Assembly: GCF_014874095.1 (NCBI RefSeq)
Contig: NZ_JADBEB010000001.1
Location: forward strand, 2,480,001 to 2,544,000
DNA: 64,000 nucleotides
Direction of reading: 5' to 3'
Source: Plantactinospora soyae
GTDB lineage: Bacteria > Actinomycetota > Actinomycetes > Mycobacteriales > Micromonosporaceae
Positions 52,913 through 61,662 of this stretch are shown one piece after another. Positions within the stretch are counted from its first letter, which is position 1. Every line of letters begins with the position of its first letter. Position numbers and translations under genes: made by a program. The notes under the pieces were generated by a model, which was given only the letters and a program-made list of their open reading frames with translations, was not told the DNA's origin and ran no database searches.

Positions 52913-53089
52913 GTGTACGCCTACCTGCGCCGGCTCGCCGACGAACTCGATCACCTGGTACGGGCCGAGAGCACCGCCCGCGCCGAGGCCGAGCTCGCCA
53001 GCCAGGAGCTACGGCAGTGGCGTATCCGGCACCACCGCTGCTGGTTCGTCGAACCAGGCCGGCGTACGCCCAACCGCGGCCCCTGGTGA
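52913..53089 (+). CDS. possible small coiled-coil protein
   Basis: A 58-codon reading frame from GTG 52913 encodes a heptad-like amphipathic helix (YLRRLADELDHLVRAE, then AELASQELRQWRIRHH). It starts right where the GntR remnant is cut off on the other strand. No RBS better than GAAAAGG was found. It may be a genuine small gene or the surviving end of a rearranged one. No family was recognised. Confidence 0.3.
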   Translation: MYAYLRRLADELDHLVRAESTARAEAELASQELRQWRIRHHRCWFVEPGRRTPNRGPW

Positions 53090-53099
53090 TCGGGCGCTG

Positions 53100-54182
53100 T
53101 TACTGGGTCGTGGTGATTCCGCCTCCGCACGGTGCCCCGGGCTCGATCGCCGCAGTCTCCCGGTAAGTCCGGATGAACTCGTCGATCCGCTCGTCGTCGG
53201 CATCCTCGACCGCGAGCTGGTAACCCCAGGCCTGGAGCGAGATCGGCGTGTTCTGCGCCGGGTGCGGGCTGAGCATCATGTGCGACTGCCCGCGTACCCG
53301 CTCGGCGAGGCGCTCCACGCCGGCGGCCGTCAGCCCCGGGGAGTACGTGATCCACACCGCGCCGTGTTCGAGGCTGTGTACGGCGTTCTCGTCCACGATG
53401 GGCGCGGTGTAGACATCGCCGTTGCAGTTCTGCCACTGCTGGAAGTGTGGTCCGCCGGCCGGCGGGATCATCGGGTACGAGACCGGCTCCTGGACGTGGT
53501 CCGGAGTGAGCGCGCCCGGGTTCGACTCGCGGTAGTTGACCACATCGGACAGATCGGCACCTGCGCCGTTGCTCGACCGGTACCAGACGAGGCCGCCGAT
53601 CCCGCAGACCAGGAGCAGGAGCAGCGCTGCGGCACCGGCCACGATCCCGATGATCAGCCCGGTACGTCGGGCCGGTACCGATGGCGTGCCAGGGACTCCG
53701 GGGGCTCCCGGCGCTCCCGGGTACGGGTAACCCGGCTGACCGTAGCCCGGACTCGGGGCGGGCGGCTGGCCGTACCCCTGCTGGGGCTGGCCGTACCCGG
53801 GCTGGGGCTGGCCGTACCCCTGCTGGGGCTGGCCGTACCCGGGCTGGGGCTGGCCGTACCCGGGCTGGGGCTGGCCGTACCCGGGCTGGGGCTGGCCGTA
53901 CCCGGGTTGCGGTGCTGGCCCGTACCCGGGTTGCGGTTGGCCGTACCCGGGCTGCGGTTGGCCGTAGTCCTGTTGGGGCGGTGCGTAGCCGGGGTGCGGT
54001 TGGCCGTACCCGGGGGTGGGCTGGGGTGGAGGCACGTAGCCCGGCTGGGGCGGTAGCGGGCCGGGTGGCGGCGACACCGGCGTCCCGGACTCCTGCGCCG
54101 GTGCCGGTGCCGGTGCCGGCGGCGGCGGCGGTTCCGATGGCGGGGCGGGTTGCTGCGGGTTCGGCGGTTCGGGATTGCCCAT
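53100..54182 (-). CDS. DUF3105 membrane protein with PQPGYGQ-repeat N-terminus
   Basis: A 360-aa protein. Residues 1-165 are a proline/glutamine/tyrosine-rich, disordered cytoplasmic head with about a dozen PQPGYGQ-type repeats. A membrane helix (about 176-200) follows, then an extracellular DUF3105 domain with [39 protein letters not shown] and [20 protein letters not shown]. Conserved histidines in DUF3105 hint at metal binding or an enzymatic role, but none is established. Start ATG 54182. Confidence 0.85.
   Translation of the reverse strand: MGNPEPPNPQQPAPPSEPPPPPAPAPAPAQESGTPVSPPPGPLPPQPGYVPPPQPTPGYGQPHPGYAPPQQDYGQPQPGYGQPQPGYGPAPQPGYGQPQPGYGQPQPGYGQPQPGYGQPQQGYGQPQPGYGQPQQGYGQPPAPSPGYGQPGYPYPGAPGAPGVPGTPSVPARRTGLIIGIVAGAAALLLLLVCGIGGLVWYRSSNGAGADLSDVVNYRESNPGALTPDHVQEPVSYPMIPPAGGPHFQQWQNCNGDVYTAPIVDENAVHSLEHGAVWITYSPGLTAAGVERLAERVRGQSHMMLSPHPAQNTPISLQAWGYQLAVEDADDERIDEFIRTYRETAAIEPGAPCGGGITTTQ
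53760..54015 (-). repeat. tandem 21-bp coding repeats of the DUF3105 protein
   Basis: About a dozen in-frame units near 21 bp encode P-Q-P-G-Y-G-Q with small variations ([15 protein letters not shown]). High DNA identity between units suggests copy-number variation by slippage. It has no spacer structure and is not a CRISPR array. Confidence 0.88.
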
Positions 54183-54413
54183 GTCTGCCTACGCCTCCGG
54201 GCCAGGGATCGGGGAGCCTGATCCTATCGAGGCCGGGTGTCGGAGCCGGGGGACGACCACCGCTTTTCCGTCCACCCCGCTGGCGCCCGGCAGACGCCGG
54301 GCCTCAGCCGCTGGTAGACCCGATCGTGGCCGATCCGGGCCTGGTTGGACTCCGTCCTCGCGGCCTGACCGGCCCATCCCCCGGCGATCGGGATCCCGCC
54401 CCCGACCAGCGGT

Positions 54414-54451
54414 GCGGCGTCCCCTGGGCAGAGCTGCCCAGGGGACGCCGC
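54414..54451 (-). terminator. hairpin terminator of the second sigma operon
   Basis: A perfect 17-bp stem (54414-54430 with 54435-54451) and a 4-base loop, 22 bases beyond the stop of the minus-strand gene at 54473. The remaining gap to the DUF3105 gene shows no gene-like sequence. Confidence 0.85.
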
Positions 54452-54472
54452 AGCATCACAGCGGATCGCCGG

Positions 54473-55843
54473 TCAGGGCAGGTCGGGCCGGGGGACGTAC
54501 GTCCAGTTGGCGCCGTCCGGGGAGAGCCAGGCGCTGACCTCGTTGTTGTTGGTCGGGATCGCGTAGCCGCCGCCCGGTAGCGCATAACCCCGGTTGCCGA
54601 GCGACGGGCCGACCTTTGTGAAGGTCTGCGCCTGATCGGTGCTCCGGAACGTGGCGGTCGGGCTTTCGATGATCAGCGCCCCGTCGGCGGTCGGCAGCAC
54701 CGAGAGAGCCGGCCCGTCGAGATCCAGCAACGCCCCGGCCCGCCAGGTCGCCGCACCGTCCGTGCTGACGTGCACCCGTACGCTGTCGCCGCGCTTCTCG
54801 GTCGCGTAGACGGTTTCGCCGTCTGCGGTCGCCAACCGAACGTCGTCGAGCCCGCCGGCGCCACCCTCTTCCCCGGCGATCGTCTCGGGAAGCCGGTGCG
54901 TGTCCCAGGTCCGCCCGCCGTCCCGGCTGACCATCACGACGAGCCAGCTGTCGAGATCGAAGCTCGTCGGCAGCGGGCTCGGCATGGGGGCGAACTCGAC
55001 GGCGAGTCTCCAGATGCCGGCGCTGATCGGCACCGTTATTGGCGAGAGGGCCTTCTTTCCCTCAACCAGGCCCGAGGCTTCGCTTCCGGTGCGCACCATG
55101 TCGCCGGTCGCCGGGTCGAAGGCTGCCAGAGAATTGTTCTCCGGAAGGAGCGACCAGTCGACAGGCAGCGCGTCGACCTCCCGTACCGTCGGCTGGCGCC
55201 AATTGACGCCGCCGTCCGTGCTGGTCCAGTAGGTTGCGGGCGAGTCGGGGTTGCGTCCCAGGCTGTTCCGCGCCACCAGGGTCTTGCCGTGCGCCGCGGC
55301 CATCGAGGTGCCCCCCGGCGCGGTAACCAGGCCGGCGGGCATCTTCAGCTTGCGCCAGGTACGTCCACGGTCTGCACTGGTCGCGATCATCCGGGTGCAG
55401 TCGGAGCCCTTGCAGTTCTGGTACTCCAGGTAGAGATGGTCGAGGTCACCGGCGATCATCGCGGTCCAGAGCCCGGTGAACGGTGAGTTCCGCTCCGTCG
55501 GGTCGTAGTTGCCGGGAGCGACCTCGGCGTAGTTCGGTTGCGGGGCCGGTAGCCGCGAGCCGGGTGCCGGCGGTTGGGTCACCCACGGACCGGCGCCGGC
55601 GCTCGGCGTCGGGTTTACCGGTCCAGGTCCACCGCTGCCGGTCAGGGCGATGGTGGTGCCTCCACCGGCGGCGAGTCCGACCGTGACGATGGCGGCCCCG
55701 GCCGCGCGGGCGACGCCGCGACGACGGCCGGCTCGCCGCACCACGTCGGCGAAGTGTGGCTTGAAGGCCTGCCGTACGTCGGCGGTGAAGCCCTCGAAGT
55801 GGAAGACGCCGGGGTCGACGTCCGCGCGCTCGCGGTCAGGCAT
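54473..55843 (-). CDS. membrane-anchored Asp-box (BNR) repeat protein, sigma-factor partner
   Basis: A 456-aa single-pass membrane protein. The cytoplasmic head (1-44) contains VDPGVFHFEGFTADVRQAFK. A membrane helix lies at about 45-68, then a Pro/Gly-rich spacer. The extracellular part carries at least four Asp-box repeats of the form S-x-D-x-G-x-T-W (SADRGRTW, STDGGVNW, SRDGGRTW, STDGAATW), as in sialidase-type propellers. There are no sialidase catalytic residues. ATG 55843 overlaps the sigma-factor stop by 8 bases. The arrangement suggests an anti-sigma-like sensor reading an extracellular signal. Confidence 0.8.
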   Translation of the reverse strand: MPDRERADVDPGVFHFEGFTADVRQAFKPHFADVVRRAGRRRGVARAAGAAIVTVGLAAGGGTTIALTGSGGPGPVNPTPSAGAGPWVTQPPAPGSRLPAPQPNYAEVAPGNYDPTERNSPFTGLWTAMIAGDLDHLYLEYQNCKGSDCTRMIATSADRGRTWRKLKMPAGLVTAPGGTSMAAAHGKTLVARNSLGRNPDSPATYWTSTDGGVNWRQPTVREVDALPVDWSLLPENNSLAAFDPATGDMVRTGSEASGLVEGKKALSPITVPISAGIWRLAVEFAPMPSPLPTSFDLDSWLVVMVSRDGGRTWDTHRLPETIAGEEGGAGGLDDVRLATADGETVYATEKRGDSVRVHVSTDGAATWRAGALLDLDGPALSVLPTADGALIIESPTATFRSTDQAQTFTKVGPSLGNRGYALPGGGYAIPTNNNEVSAWLSPDGANWTYVPRPDLP

Positions 55844-56345
55844 GGGTCTTTTCCCTCTCCGTGTCCGTAAGGTGCTCGGCGAGCGCTCGGCGCCCACGGA
55901 CGAGCCGGGTCTTGACGCTCTCCACGCTGCAACCGAGGACGTTGGCGACCTCGATGACCGGGAGATCTCCGATGTGATGCAGCACGACGGTCTCCCGGAT
56001 GGCGCGCGGCAGCCGTTGCAGGGCGGCGACGAGCGCGACGTGGTCGGTGGAGATCGCCGGGACCGTGTCGGCCGGCCGGAGCCGGCCCGAGCGGACGACC
56101 CGGTCGAACAGCATCCGGCGGCGGTGCCGGGACCGGGCGACGTTCATGGCCACCCGACGCAGCCAGGCCTCCGGATTGGCCACCCCACGCAGTCGGCTCG
56201 GCCCGGCCAGCGCCTTGGCGAACGCCTCCTGGACGGCGTCCTGCGCCTCGGCGAAGTCGCCGGTTATCCCATACAGCTGGGCGACCAGTCGACTGGCCGA
56301 GGCGGCGTAGATCTCGCGCAGATCCAGTTCCCGGTTCAATGGCAC
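55836..56345 (-). CDS. ECF-type RNA polymerase sigma factor
   Basis: A 169-aa group 4 sigma factor with region 2 (EIYAASASRLVAQLYGITGD, AVQEAFAKALAG, PEAWLRRVAMNVARSRHRRR) and region 4 (LPRAIRETVVLHHIGDLPVIEVANVLGCSVESVKTRLVRGRRAL). It starts at GTG 56345 behind AGGGAG. It is co-encoded with the Asp-box membrane protein, which probably holds it inactive. The target promoters are unknown. Confidence 0.92.
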   Translation of the reverse strand: MPLNRELDLREIYAASASRLVAQLYGITGDFAEAQDAVQEAFAKALAGPSRLRGVANPEAWLRRVAMNVARSRHRRRMLFDRVVRSGRLRPADTVPAISTDHVALVAALQRLPRAIRETVVLHHIGDLPVIEVANVLGCSVESVKTRLVRGRRALAEHLTDTEREKTHA

Positions 56346-56447
56346 TCCCTGCCTGCGGTCGGTGTCACCAGGTACGACTCCCCGGGGAGCCGTCAGGTGA
56401 CATCGGCGCCGGCGGACCCGGCGCCACCGTCCGCGACGAGGGCGGCG

Positions 56448-57569
56448 CTATTCGACCCAGGTACCGGCGCGCATCACCCGGGTCACGTTCAGGTCGTCGT
56501 CGAGTACCACCAGGTCGGCCCGCCAGCCGGGCATCAGGGCGCCGACCCGGTCGCCGAGCCCGATCGCCCGAGCCGGCGTGGTGGCGGCCATCCGGCAGGC
56601 GTCCACCATCGGAATGCCCGCCGTCACCGCCTGACGCAGCGCGGCATCCATCGTGAGGGTGCTGCCGGCGATCGCCCCCGGTGAGGAGTCCGACGTGGCC
56701 AGTCGGACGGTACCGTCGGCGACCACCACCGGCTGTCCACCCAACTCGTACTCGCCGTCCGGCATCCCGGCCGCGGCCATCGCGTCGGTGATCAGCGCGG
56801 CCCGGTCGGCACCGGCCACCCCGGCCGCGAAGGCGAGTGTTCCCTGGTGCAGGTGCACCCCGTCGGCGACCAGTTCACAGACCACATTGGGCGAACCGAG
56901 CAGTGCGAACACCGGACCCGGCTCCCGGTGGTGCGGGCCGCGCATGCCGTTGAACAGGTGGGTGGCCACGGTCGCGCCGGCAATCACCCCGGCGGTGGTC
57001 TCCTCGTACGTGGCGTCGGTGTGGCCGAGCGCCGCCACCACCCGCCGGGAGACGAGGAGTTCGATCGCGGCCAGCGCGCCCGGCAGTTCCGGGGCGAGGG
57101 TCACCATCCGGACGGTCCCGTCGCCGAGCGCGAGCAGTTCGGACAGCTCGTCGAGGGACGGGGCACGGAGGAACTCCGGGTTCTGCGCACCGCAGCGCAC
57201 CGCCGACAGGTACGGCCCCTCGTAGTGGACGCCGGCCAGCACGCCCTCCTTGACCAGCGGGGCGTACGCCGCCGTAGCGTCCCGGATCAGCTCGTACGGC
57301 GAACTGACCAGGCTGGCCAACAGGCTGGTGGTGCCGTGGGCGAGATGGAACGCCGCGGCGCCCCGGGCCGAGTCGGCGTCGCCGGTGGTGAAGGTGTGCC
57401 CGCCGCCGCCGTGGGTGTGCATGTCCACGAAACCGGGGACGATCCAGTGGCCGTCCCGGATCGACGGGTACTCGGCGACGGCGGAGATCCGTTCGCCGTC
57501 GAGTTCCACGCAACCCTGCCGGACGATCCCGGTCGGAGTCACCACCTTGCCAACAACCCGCACGGTCAC
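56448..57569 (-). CDS. nagA: N-acetylglucosamine-6-phosphate deacetylase
   Basis: A 373-aa amidohydrolase that removes the acetyl group from GlcNAc-6-P (or GalNAc-6-P). HTHGGGGHTF (about 53-62) is the metal-binding entrance. HYEGPYLS, LGHTDATYEET, THLFNGMRGPHH and ITDAMAAAG with the catalytic Asp follow in order, as in NagA. I chose GTG 57569 because it overlaps the kinase stop (GTGA); a frame open further upstream is antisense of the kinase. It is last in a three-gene operon with a ROK kinase and a SIS protein. Confidence 0.94.
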   Translation of the reverse strand: MTVRVVGKVVTPTGIVRQGCVELDGERISAVAEYPSIRDGHWIVPGFVDMHTHGGGGHTFTTGDADSARGAAAFHLAHGTTSLLASLVSSPYELIRDATAAYAPLVKEGVLAGVHYEGPYLSAVRCGAQNPEFLRAPSLDELSELLALGDGTVRMVTLAPELPGALAAIELLVSRRVVAALGHTDATYEETTAGVIAGATVATHLFNGMRGPHHREPGPVFALLGSPNVVCELVADGVHLHQGTLAFAAGVAGADRAALITDAMAAAGMPDGEYELGGQPVVVADGTVRLATSDSSPGAIAGSTLTMDAALRQAVTAGIPMVDACRMAATTPARAIGLGDRVGALMPGWRADLVVLDDDLNVTRVMRAGTWVE

Positions 57570-58546
57570 AGTGTCTCCAGGGTGTCGAGGGCGAGCAGGG
57601 CGGCGCCGAGGCAGCCGGCCTCGTCGCCGAGCGCCGCGCGCACCAGTCTGGGTTCGGTCTGGAAGGTCAGGCGCTGCCGTAGGGCGACCCCGAGCGGGTC
57701 GAGCAGGTCGGCGCCGGCCTCGGCCAGCCCGCCGCCGAGCACGATGACCTCGGTGTCGTACAGCGCCTGGGCGATGACGAGCCCGTCGGCCAGGGCCTCG
57801 ATCGTCTCCCGCCACACCCGGCCGGCGGTTACCTCGCCGCCGGTCGCCCGGGTCACCACGTCGGCGGCGGTCGCGGAGATTCCGGCCAGTGCGGTGTAGC
57901 GCCGTCCGACGGCGGCTGCCGAGGCCACCGCCTCCAGGCAGCCGACCCGGCCGCAGCCGCAGCGGGGCCCCTCCGGGCGTACGACGATGTGGCCCAGTTC
58001 GCCGGCGGCGCCGTGTGCGCCCGCGAAGGCCGACCCGTCGATCACCTGCGCGGCGGCGATTCCGGTACCGATCGCGACGAAGAGCACGTGTCGGGTGCCC
58101 CGGCCGGCACCGAGCCGGGCCTCCGCGACCCCGCCGGCCCGTACGTCGTGGCCGAGCGCCGCCGGCAGGCCGAGCCGCGTCTGGACCAGTTCCCGCAGGG
58201 GTACGTCCCGGAAGCCCAGGTTCGCCGACCAGACCGCGCTGCCGGTGGTCTCGTCGACCACTCCGGGAACGGCCAGGCCGACCGCGACCGGGGTCAGTCC
58301 GCCGGCTCGGGCCTTTCCGACGAGTCCTTCGGCGACGTCGAGGATGGACTCGACCACGGCCGCCGGGCCGCGCTCGGCCCGGGTGTGGTGCCGCTCGGCG
58401 AGTTCGGTCGTACCGTCCGGCCGGATCAGGGCGCACTTCATCCCGGTTCCGCCGACGTCGAGCGCGACGACCACCTCGCCGGTCCGCTCACCGCCCCCGG
58501 TGACCGGACCGGCGCCGTCGGTGTCCGGTGGGACGGCCTTGGTCAC
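57566..58546 (-). CDS. ROK-family sugar kinase, probable N-acetylhexosamine kinase
   Basis: A 326-aa ATP-dependent kinase. ALDVGGTGMKCALI is the phosphate-1 loop, GHDVRAGGVAEARLG and AIGTGIAAAQV are sugar-binding parts, GELGHIVV and CGCGRVGCLEAVAS form the ROK zinc-binding signature CxCGxxGCxE. In the context of nagA it most likely phosphorylates N-acetylglucosamine or N-acetylgalactosamine. GTG 58546 overlaps the SIS gene stop (GTGA), and the gene's own stop overlaps nagA in the same way. Confidence 0.9.
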   Translation of the reverse strand: MTKAVPPDTDGAGPVTGGGERTGEVVVALDVGGTGMKCALIRPDGTTELAERHHTRAERGPAAVVESILDVAEGLVGKARAGGLTPVAVGLAVPGVVDETTGSAVWSANLGFRDVPLRELVQTRLGLPAALGHDVRAGGVAEARLGAGRGTRHVLFVAIGTGIAAAQVIDGSAFAGAHGAAGELGHIVVRPEGPRCGCGRVGCLEAVASAAAVGRRYTALAGISATAADVVTRATGGEVTAGRVWRETIEALADGLVIAQALYDTEVIVLGGGLAEAGADLLDPLGVALRQRLTFQTEPRLVRAALGDEAGCLGAALLALDTLETL

Positions 58547-59472
58547 GCCAGCACCACGGACCGGCTCAGGTGCCGGGGCGCGTCCGGGTCCAGCCCGCGT
58601 CCGATGGCGAGGGCCACCGCGAAGCGCTGGGCGAGGATCAGGTCGGCCATCGGGTCCAGCGGCGGCCGGCCGGTGGCCCAGCCGCCGATCACCGCGTGTA
58701 CGCCGTTGGTCCGGCTGTGCACGAACGCCGCCCCGGTCGCCGAGATGTCCTCGGCCAGCCCGTCCGGGATCTCGCCGAACGCCCAGACCACCCGGCCCGG
58801 CGCGGCGATCGAGATCGGCCCGTGCCGGTAGTCCATCGCCGGGTACGCCTCGGCCCAGGCGGTGGCCGCCTCGCGGCACTTGAGGGCGGCCTCGTAGGCG
58901 ATGCCGACGGTCCAGCCCCGGCCGAGGAAGGTGATCTGCTCGACCCGGGCCGGGTCGAACGGCAGCGGGGCGCGCACCGCCACCTCCGCGTCGGCGGCCA
59001 GGGCGGTGATGTCGGTGCCGAGGTGGGCCCGGAGCAGCGCGAGGGCGCTGGTCGCGAAGCGGGTCTGCACCACGGACCGTTCGTCGGCGAACGGCATCGC
59101 CACGGTGTCCCCGGCGACGGCCACGGCGGGGGAGTCGGGGTCGCCGACGATCACGGTGGTCGGCCGCCGTCCGGCCAGCGCACCGAGTACGTCGAGGACC
59201 TCGGTGGTGGTGCCGGACCGGGTGATCGCCACCACCCGGTCGTACCGGCGGTCGAGCGGGAACTCGGAGGCCTGGAAGGCGTCGGTCTCGCCCTGGCCGG
59301 CGCGTTCGCGCAGCGTGGCGTACGCCATTGCCATGAACCAGGAGGTACCGCAGCCGATCACCGCGACCCGCTCACCGGGACGGGGTAGCACAGCGGTGGA
59401 CTCGGCGGCCAGTGCGGCGGCCTGTCGCCAGCATTCGGGCTGACTGCTGATCTCCGCGTCGACGTGCCCCAT
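58543..59472 (-). CDS. SIS-domain protein, probable amino-sugar phosphate deaminase/isomerase (AgaS/NagB-II-like)
   Basis: A 309-aa protein with two SIS domains. VIGCGTSWFMAMAYATLRE and VVAITRSGTTTEVLDVLGAL form the first, and FLGRGWTVGIAYEAALKCRE with EAYPAMDYRHGP the second. It likely deaminates and isomerises GlcN-6-P (or GalN-6-P), completing kinase, deacetylase and deaminase steps to fructose- or tagatose-6-phosphate. GAGGAG precedes ATG 59472. First gene of the operon, divergent from a DeoR regulator. Confidence 0.85.
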   Translation of the reverse strand: MGHVDAEISSQPECWRQAAALAAESTAVLPRPGERVAVIGCGTSWFMAMAYATLRERAGQGETDAFQASEFPLDRRYDRVVAITRSGTTTEVLDVLGALAGRRPTTVIVGDPDSPAVAVAGDTVAMPFADERSVVQTRFATSALALLRAHLGTDITALAADAEVAVRAPLPFDPARVEQITFLGRGWTVGIAYEAALKCREAATAWAEAYPAMDYRHGPISIAAPGRVVWAFGEIPDGLAEDISATGAAFVHSRTNGVHAVIGGWATGRPPLDPMADLILAQRFAVALAIGRGLDPDAPRHLSRSVVLA

Positions 59473-59560
59473 CGCAGCTCCTCGCGGGCGAAATGTCCCG
59501 CACCGACAGGGCACCGCTGGGCGCGGTACGGCCTGCGCAATACGGCTCAATTTGACGGTC

Positions 59561-59584
59561 TTTCGCGCGCCATTCTGCGCGAAA
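59561..59584. promoter_or_regulatory. inverted repeat, candidate DeoR operator
   Basis: TTTCGCGC (59561-59568) and GCGCGAAA (59577-59584) form a perfect 8-bp inverted repeat with an 8-base spacer in the 226-base gap between the divergent SIS and DeoR genes. A third TTTCGCGC copy lies at 59644-59651, about 48 bases upstream of the DeoR start. The arrangement fits a DeoR-type repressor controlling both directions. Confidence 0.62.
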
Positions 59585-59698
59585 AACGGTGCTTGTGGCA
59601 ACCGCGCGCAGCTTCGAGCAGAGTGGAGTTTTGCGGCCGGGCGTTTCGCGCACTATTGTGCACGCAATTCGTCACCGTACGCACCTGGAGGGTTCGCG

Positions 59699-60484
59699 GT
59701 GGACCGGTACGCGAGATGGAACGCCCTGCTCGAACTGCTGACCGACTCGGGCCGGGTCAGCGTGGAGGACGCGGCGGCCCGCCTGGACGTCTCGCAGGCC
59801 ACCATCCGGCGTGACTTCGACCAGCTCGCCCAACAGCAGATGATCACGCGTACCCGGGGCGGGGCGGTGGCCAACGGCGTCTCGTACGACCTGCCGCTGC
59901 GTTACAAGACGGCCAAGCACTCGGCCGAGAAGCAGCGGATCGGCACCGCCGCCGCCGCGCTGGTCTCCCCGGGCACGGTGGTCGGGCTCAACGGCGGCAC
60001 CACGACCACCGAGGTGGCCCGGGCGCTCGCCGTCCGGCCGGACCTGAACAGCAGCGCCGACGGTGCCCAGCTGACCGTGGTGACGAACGCGCTGAACATC
60101 GCCAACGAGTTGCTGGTCCGGTCCCGGATGAAGATCGTGGTGGCCGGCGGGGTGGTCCGGCCGCAGTCGTTCGAGCTGGTCGGCCCGCTGGGCGGGGCCC
60201 TGCTCCGCGAGGTCACCCTGGACGTGGCGCTGCTCGGGGTGGACGCCATCGACGTACAGCTCGGTGCGGCGGCGCACCACGAGGGCGAGGCGTCGATGAA
60301 CAACCTGATGGTCGCCCGCGCGAAGCGGGTCGTCATCATCGCCGACTCGTCCAAGCTCGGCGGGCACGCCTTCGCCCGGATCTGCCCGATCGAGCGGATC
60401 GAAACCCTGGTCACCGACTCCGGCGCCGACCCGGCGATCGTGCAGTCGTTCCGGGACGCGGGCCTCACCGTCGTCTGCGCCTGA
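59699..60484 (+). CDS. DeoR-family regulator of the amino-sugar operon
   Basis: A 261-aa repressor-type protein. The N-terminal DeoR helix-turn-helix reads LLELLTDSGRVSVEDAAARLDVSQATIRRDFDQLAQQQMITRTRGGAV. The C-terminal sensor domain has GLNGGTTTTEVARAL, TVVTNALNIANEL and VIIADSSKLG, which usually binds a phosphorylated sugar. I chose GTG 59699 because GGAG lies upstream and the HTH starts at residue 8. It is divergent from the SIS-kinase-nagA operon, which it probably controls with GlcN-6-P or GalN-6-P as signal. Its stop codon lies inside hairpin repeat copy 5. Confidence 0.92.
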   Translation: MDRYARWNALLELLTDSGRVSVEDAAARLDVSQATIRRDFDQLAQQQMITRTRGGAVANGVSYDLPLRYKTAKHSAEKQRIGTAAAALVSPGTVVGLNGGTTTTEVARALAVRPDLNSSADGAQLTVVTNALNIANELLVRSRMKIVVAGGVVRPQSFELVGPLGGALLREVTLDVALLGVDAIDVQLGAAAHHEGEASMNNLMVARAKRVVIIADSSKLGGHAFARICPIERIETLVTDSGADPAIVQSFRDAGLTVVCA

Positions 60485-60548
60485 GGTGTTAGGAAGGGCC
60501 CCTTCCTATCGCTTTCTGTAGAAGAAGGGCCCCTTCCTAACACCTCAG
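60482..60548 (+). repeat. stop-codon-associated hairpin repeat, copy 5
   Basis: Longest copy: outer arms TGAGGTGTTAGGAAGG and CCTTCCTAACACCTCA enclose the centre CTATCGCTTTCTGTAGA. The DeoR stop TGA (60482-60484) is the outermost base triplet of the left arm. The next gene starts 95 bases downstream. Confidence 0.95.
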
Positions 60549-60642
60549 ACCTCTTTCGACGCGCCGGTAGCGCGTATAACGCGGTAGCACGCAAAGCGGT
60601 GGTACGGTGTCGGCGATATCGGACATTAGGAGAGAGGCCGAT

Positions 60643-61662
60643 ATGGCTGCCGTACTTGAGATCGAGGGTCTGCAGAAGACCTACCGGAGCAGACGTCGGG
60701 GGACCCGGCGTGCGCTGGACGGCTTCGACATGCGGGTCGAGGCGGGCCAGGTGCACGGCTTCCTCGGCCCGAACGGGTCGGGCAAGACCACCACGCTGCG
60801 TACCCTGCTCGGGCTGATCCGCCCGAACGGCGGCCGGATGGCGATCCTCGGTCAGGAGGTGCCGGCGGCGCTGCCCAGGGTCGCCCGCCAGGTCGGCGCG
60901 ATCGTGGAGAGCCCGCAGTTCTTTCCGCACTTCTCCGCCCGGGACACCCTGTCGTTGCTGACCGGTGCCGGCGGGGTACCCGAGCGTCGGGTGACGGAGG
61001 TACTGGAACTGGTCGGCCTGCGGGAACGGGCCAAGGACCGGGTCAAGACCTACTCGCTGGGGATGAAGCAGCGGCTCGCCGTCGCCTCCGCCCTGCTGAA
61101 GGAGCCGAAGCTCCTGATCCTCGACGAGCCGGCCAACGGGCTCGACCCGGGCGGCATCCGGGAGATGCGTACGCTGATGCGCAACCTCTCCGCCTCGGGG
61201 ATGACCGTGGTGCTCTCCAGCCACATCCTCGGCGAGGTGCAGCTGATCTGCGACTCCGTCACCATCATCTCGCTGGGACGCCGGGTCGCCTTCGGACCGG
61301 TCTCCGCGGTGCTGGCCCAGCACTCCGGTGGTGGGCTGCGGGTCCGGCTGGAGGCGGTCACCGACCTGCCGGTCGCCGCCGACCTGCTCACCCGGTCCGG
61401 CGTACGGGTCACTCCGCAGGACGACCACCTGCTGGTGTACGGCGTGGACAAGCCGTCCGCCGTCACCCGTACGCTCGCCGGCGCCGACCTGTTCGTCAGC
61501 GAGCTGGCCCCGGTCGAGGTCGACCTGGAGAGCGTCTTCCTGGAACTGACCGGCACCGCTCCGGTACCCGGCCAGCACCGTCAGGTGGACCAGTCCGTGG
61601 TGCTCGGCGAACGGACCGGCTCCGCCCCGTCCGACTCGGCCGCCGGGGGGTGGGGGGTGTGA
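60643..61662 (+). CDS. ABC transporter ATP-binding protein
   Basis: A 339-aa ATPase of the ABC-2 exporter type. Walker A is GPNGSGKTT, the Q-loop region is IVESPQFFPHFSARDTLSLL, the signature is YSLGMKQRLAVA (LSGGQ replaced by SLGMK, usual here), Walker B is LLILDEP, and the H-loop is VLSSHILGE. The C-terminal 100 residues are an accessory domain of the DUF4162 type. I chose ATG 60643, with AGGAGAGAGG upstream. Its stop overlaps the permease start (GTGA). The substrate is unknown; such pairs export lipids, peptides or antibiotics. Confidence 0.9.
   Translation: MAAVLEIEGLQKTYRSRRRGTRRALDGFDMRVEAGQVHGFLGPNGSGKTTTLRTLLGLIRPNGGRMAILGQEVPAALPRVARQVGAIVESPQFFPHFSARDTLSLLTGAGGVPERRVTEVLELVGLRERAKDRVKTYSLGMKQRLAVASALLKEPKLLILDEPANGLDPGGIREMRTLMRNLSASGMTVVLSSHILGEVQLICDSVTIISLGRRVAFGPVSAVLAQHSGGGLRVRLEAVTDLPVAADLLTRSGVRVTPQDDHLLVYGVDKPSAVTRTLAGADLFVSELAPVEVDLESVFLELTGTAPVPGQHRQVDQSVVLGERTGSAPSDSAAGGWGV

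Noticed and set aside
53760-54015. Regular repeats considered as a CRISPR array
   Set aside because: Units are contiguous, in frame and encode PQPGYGQ; there are no unique spacers and no cas genes.
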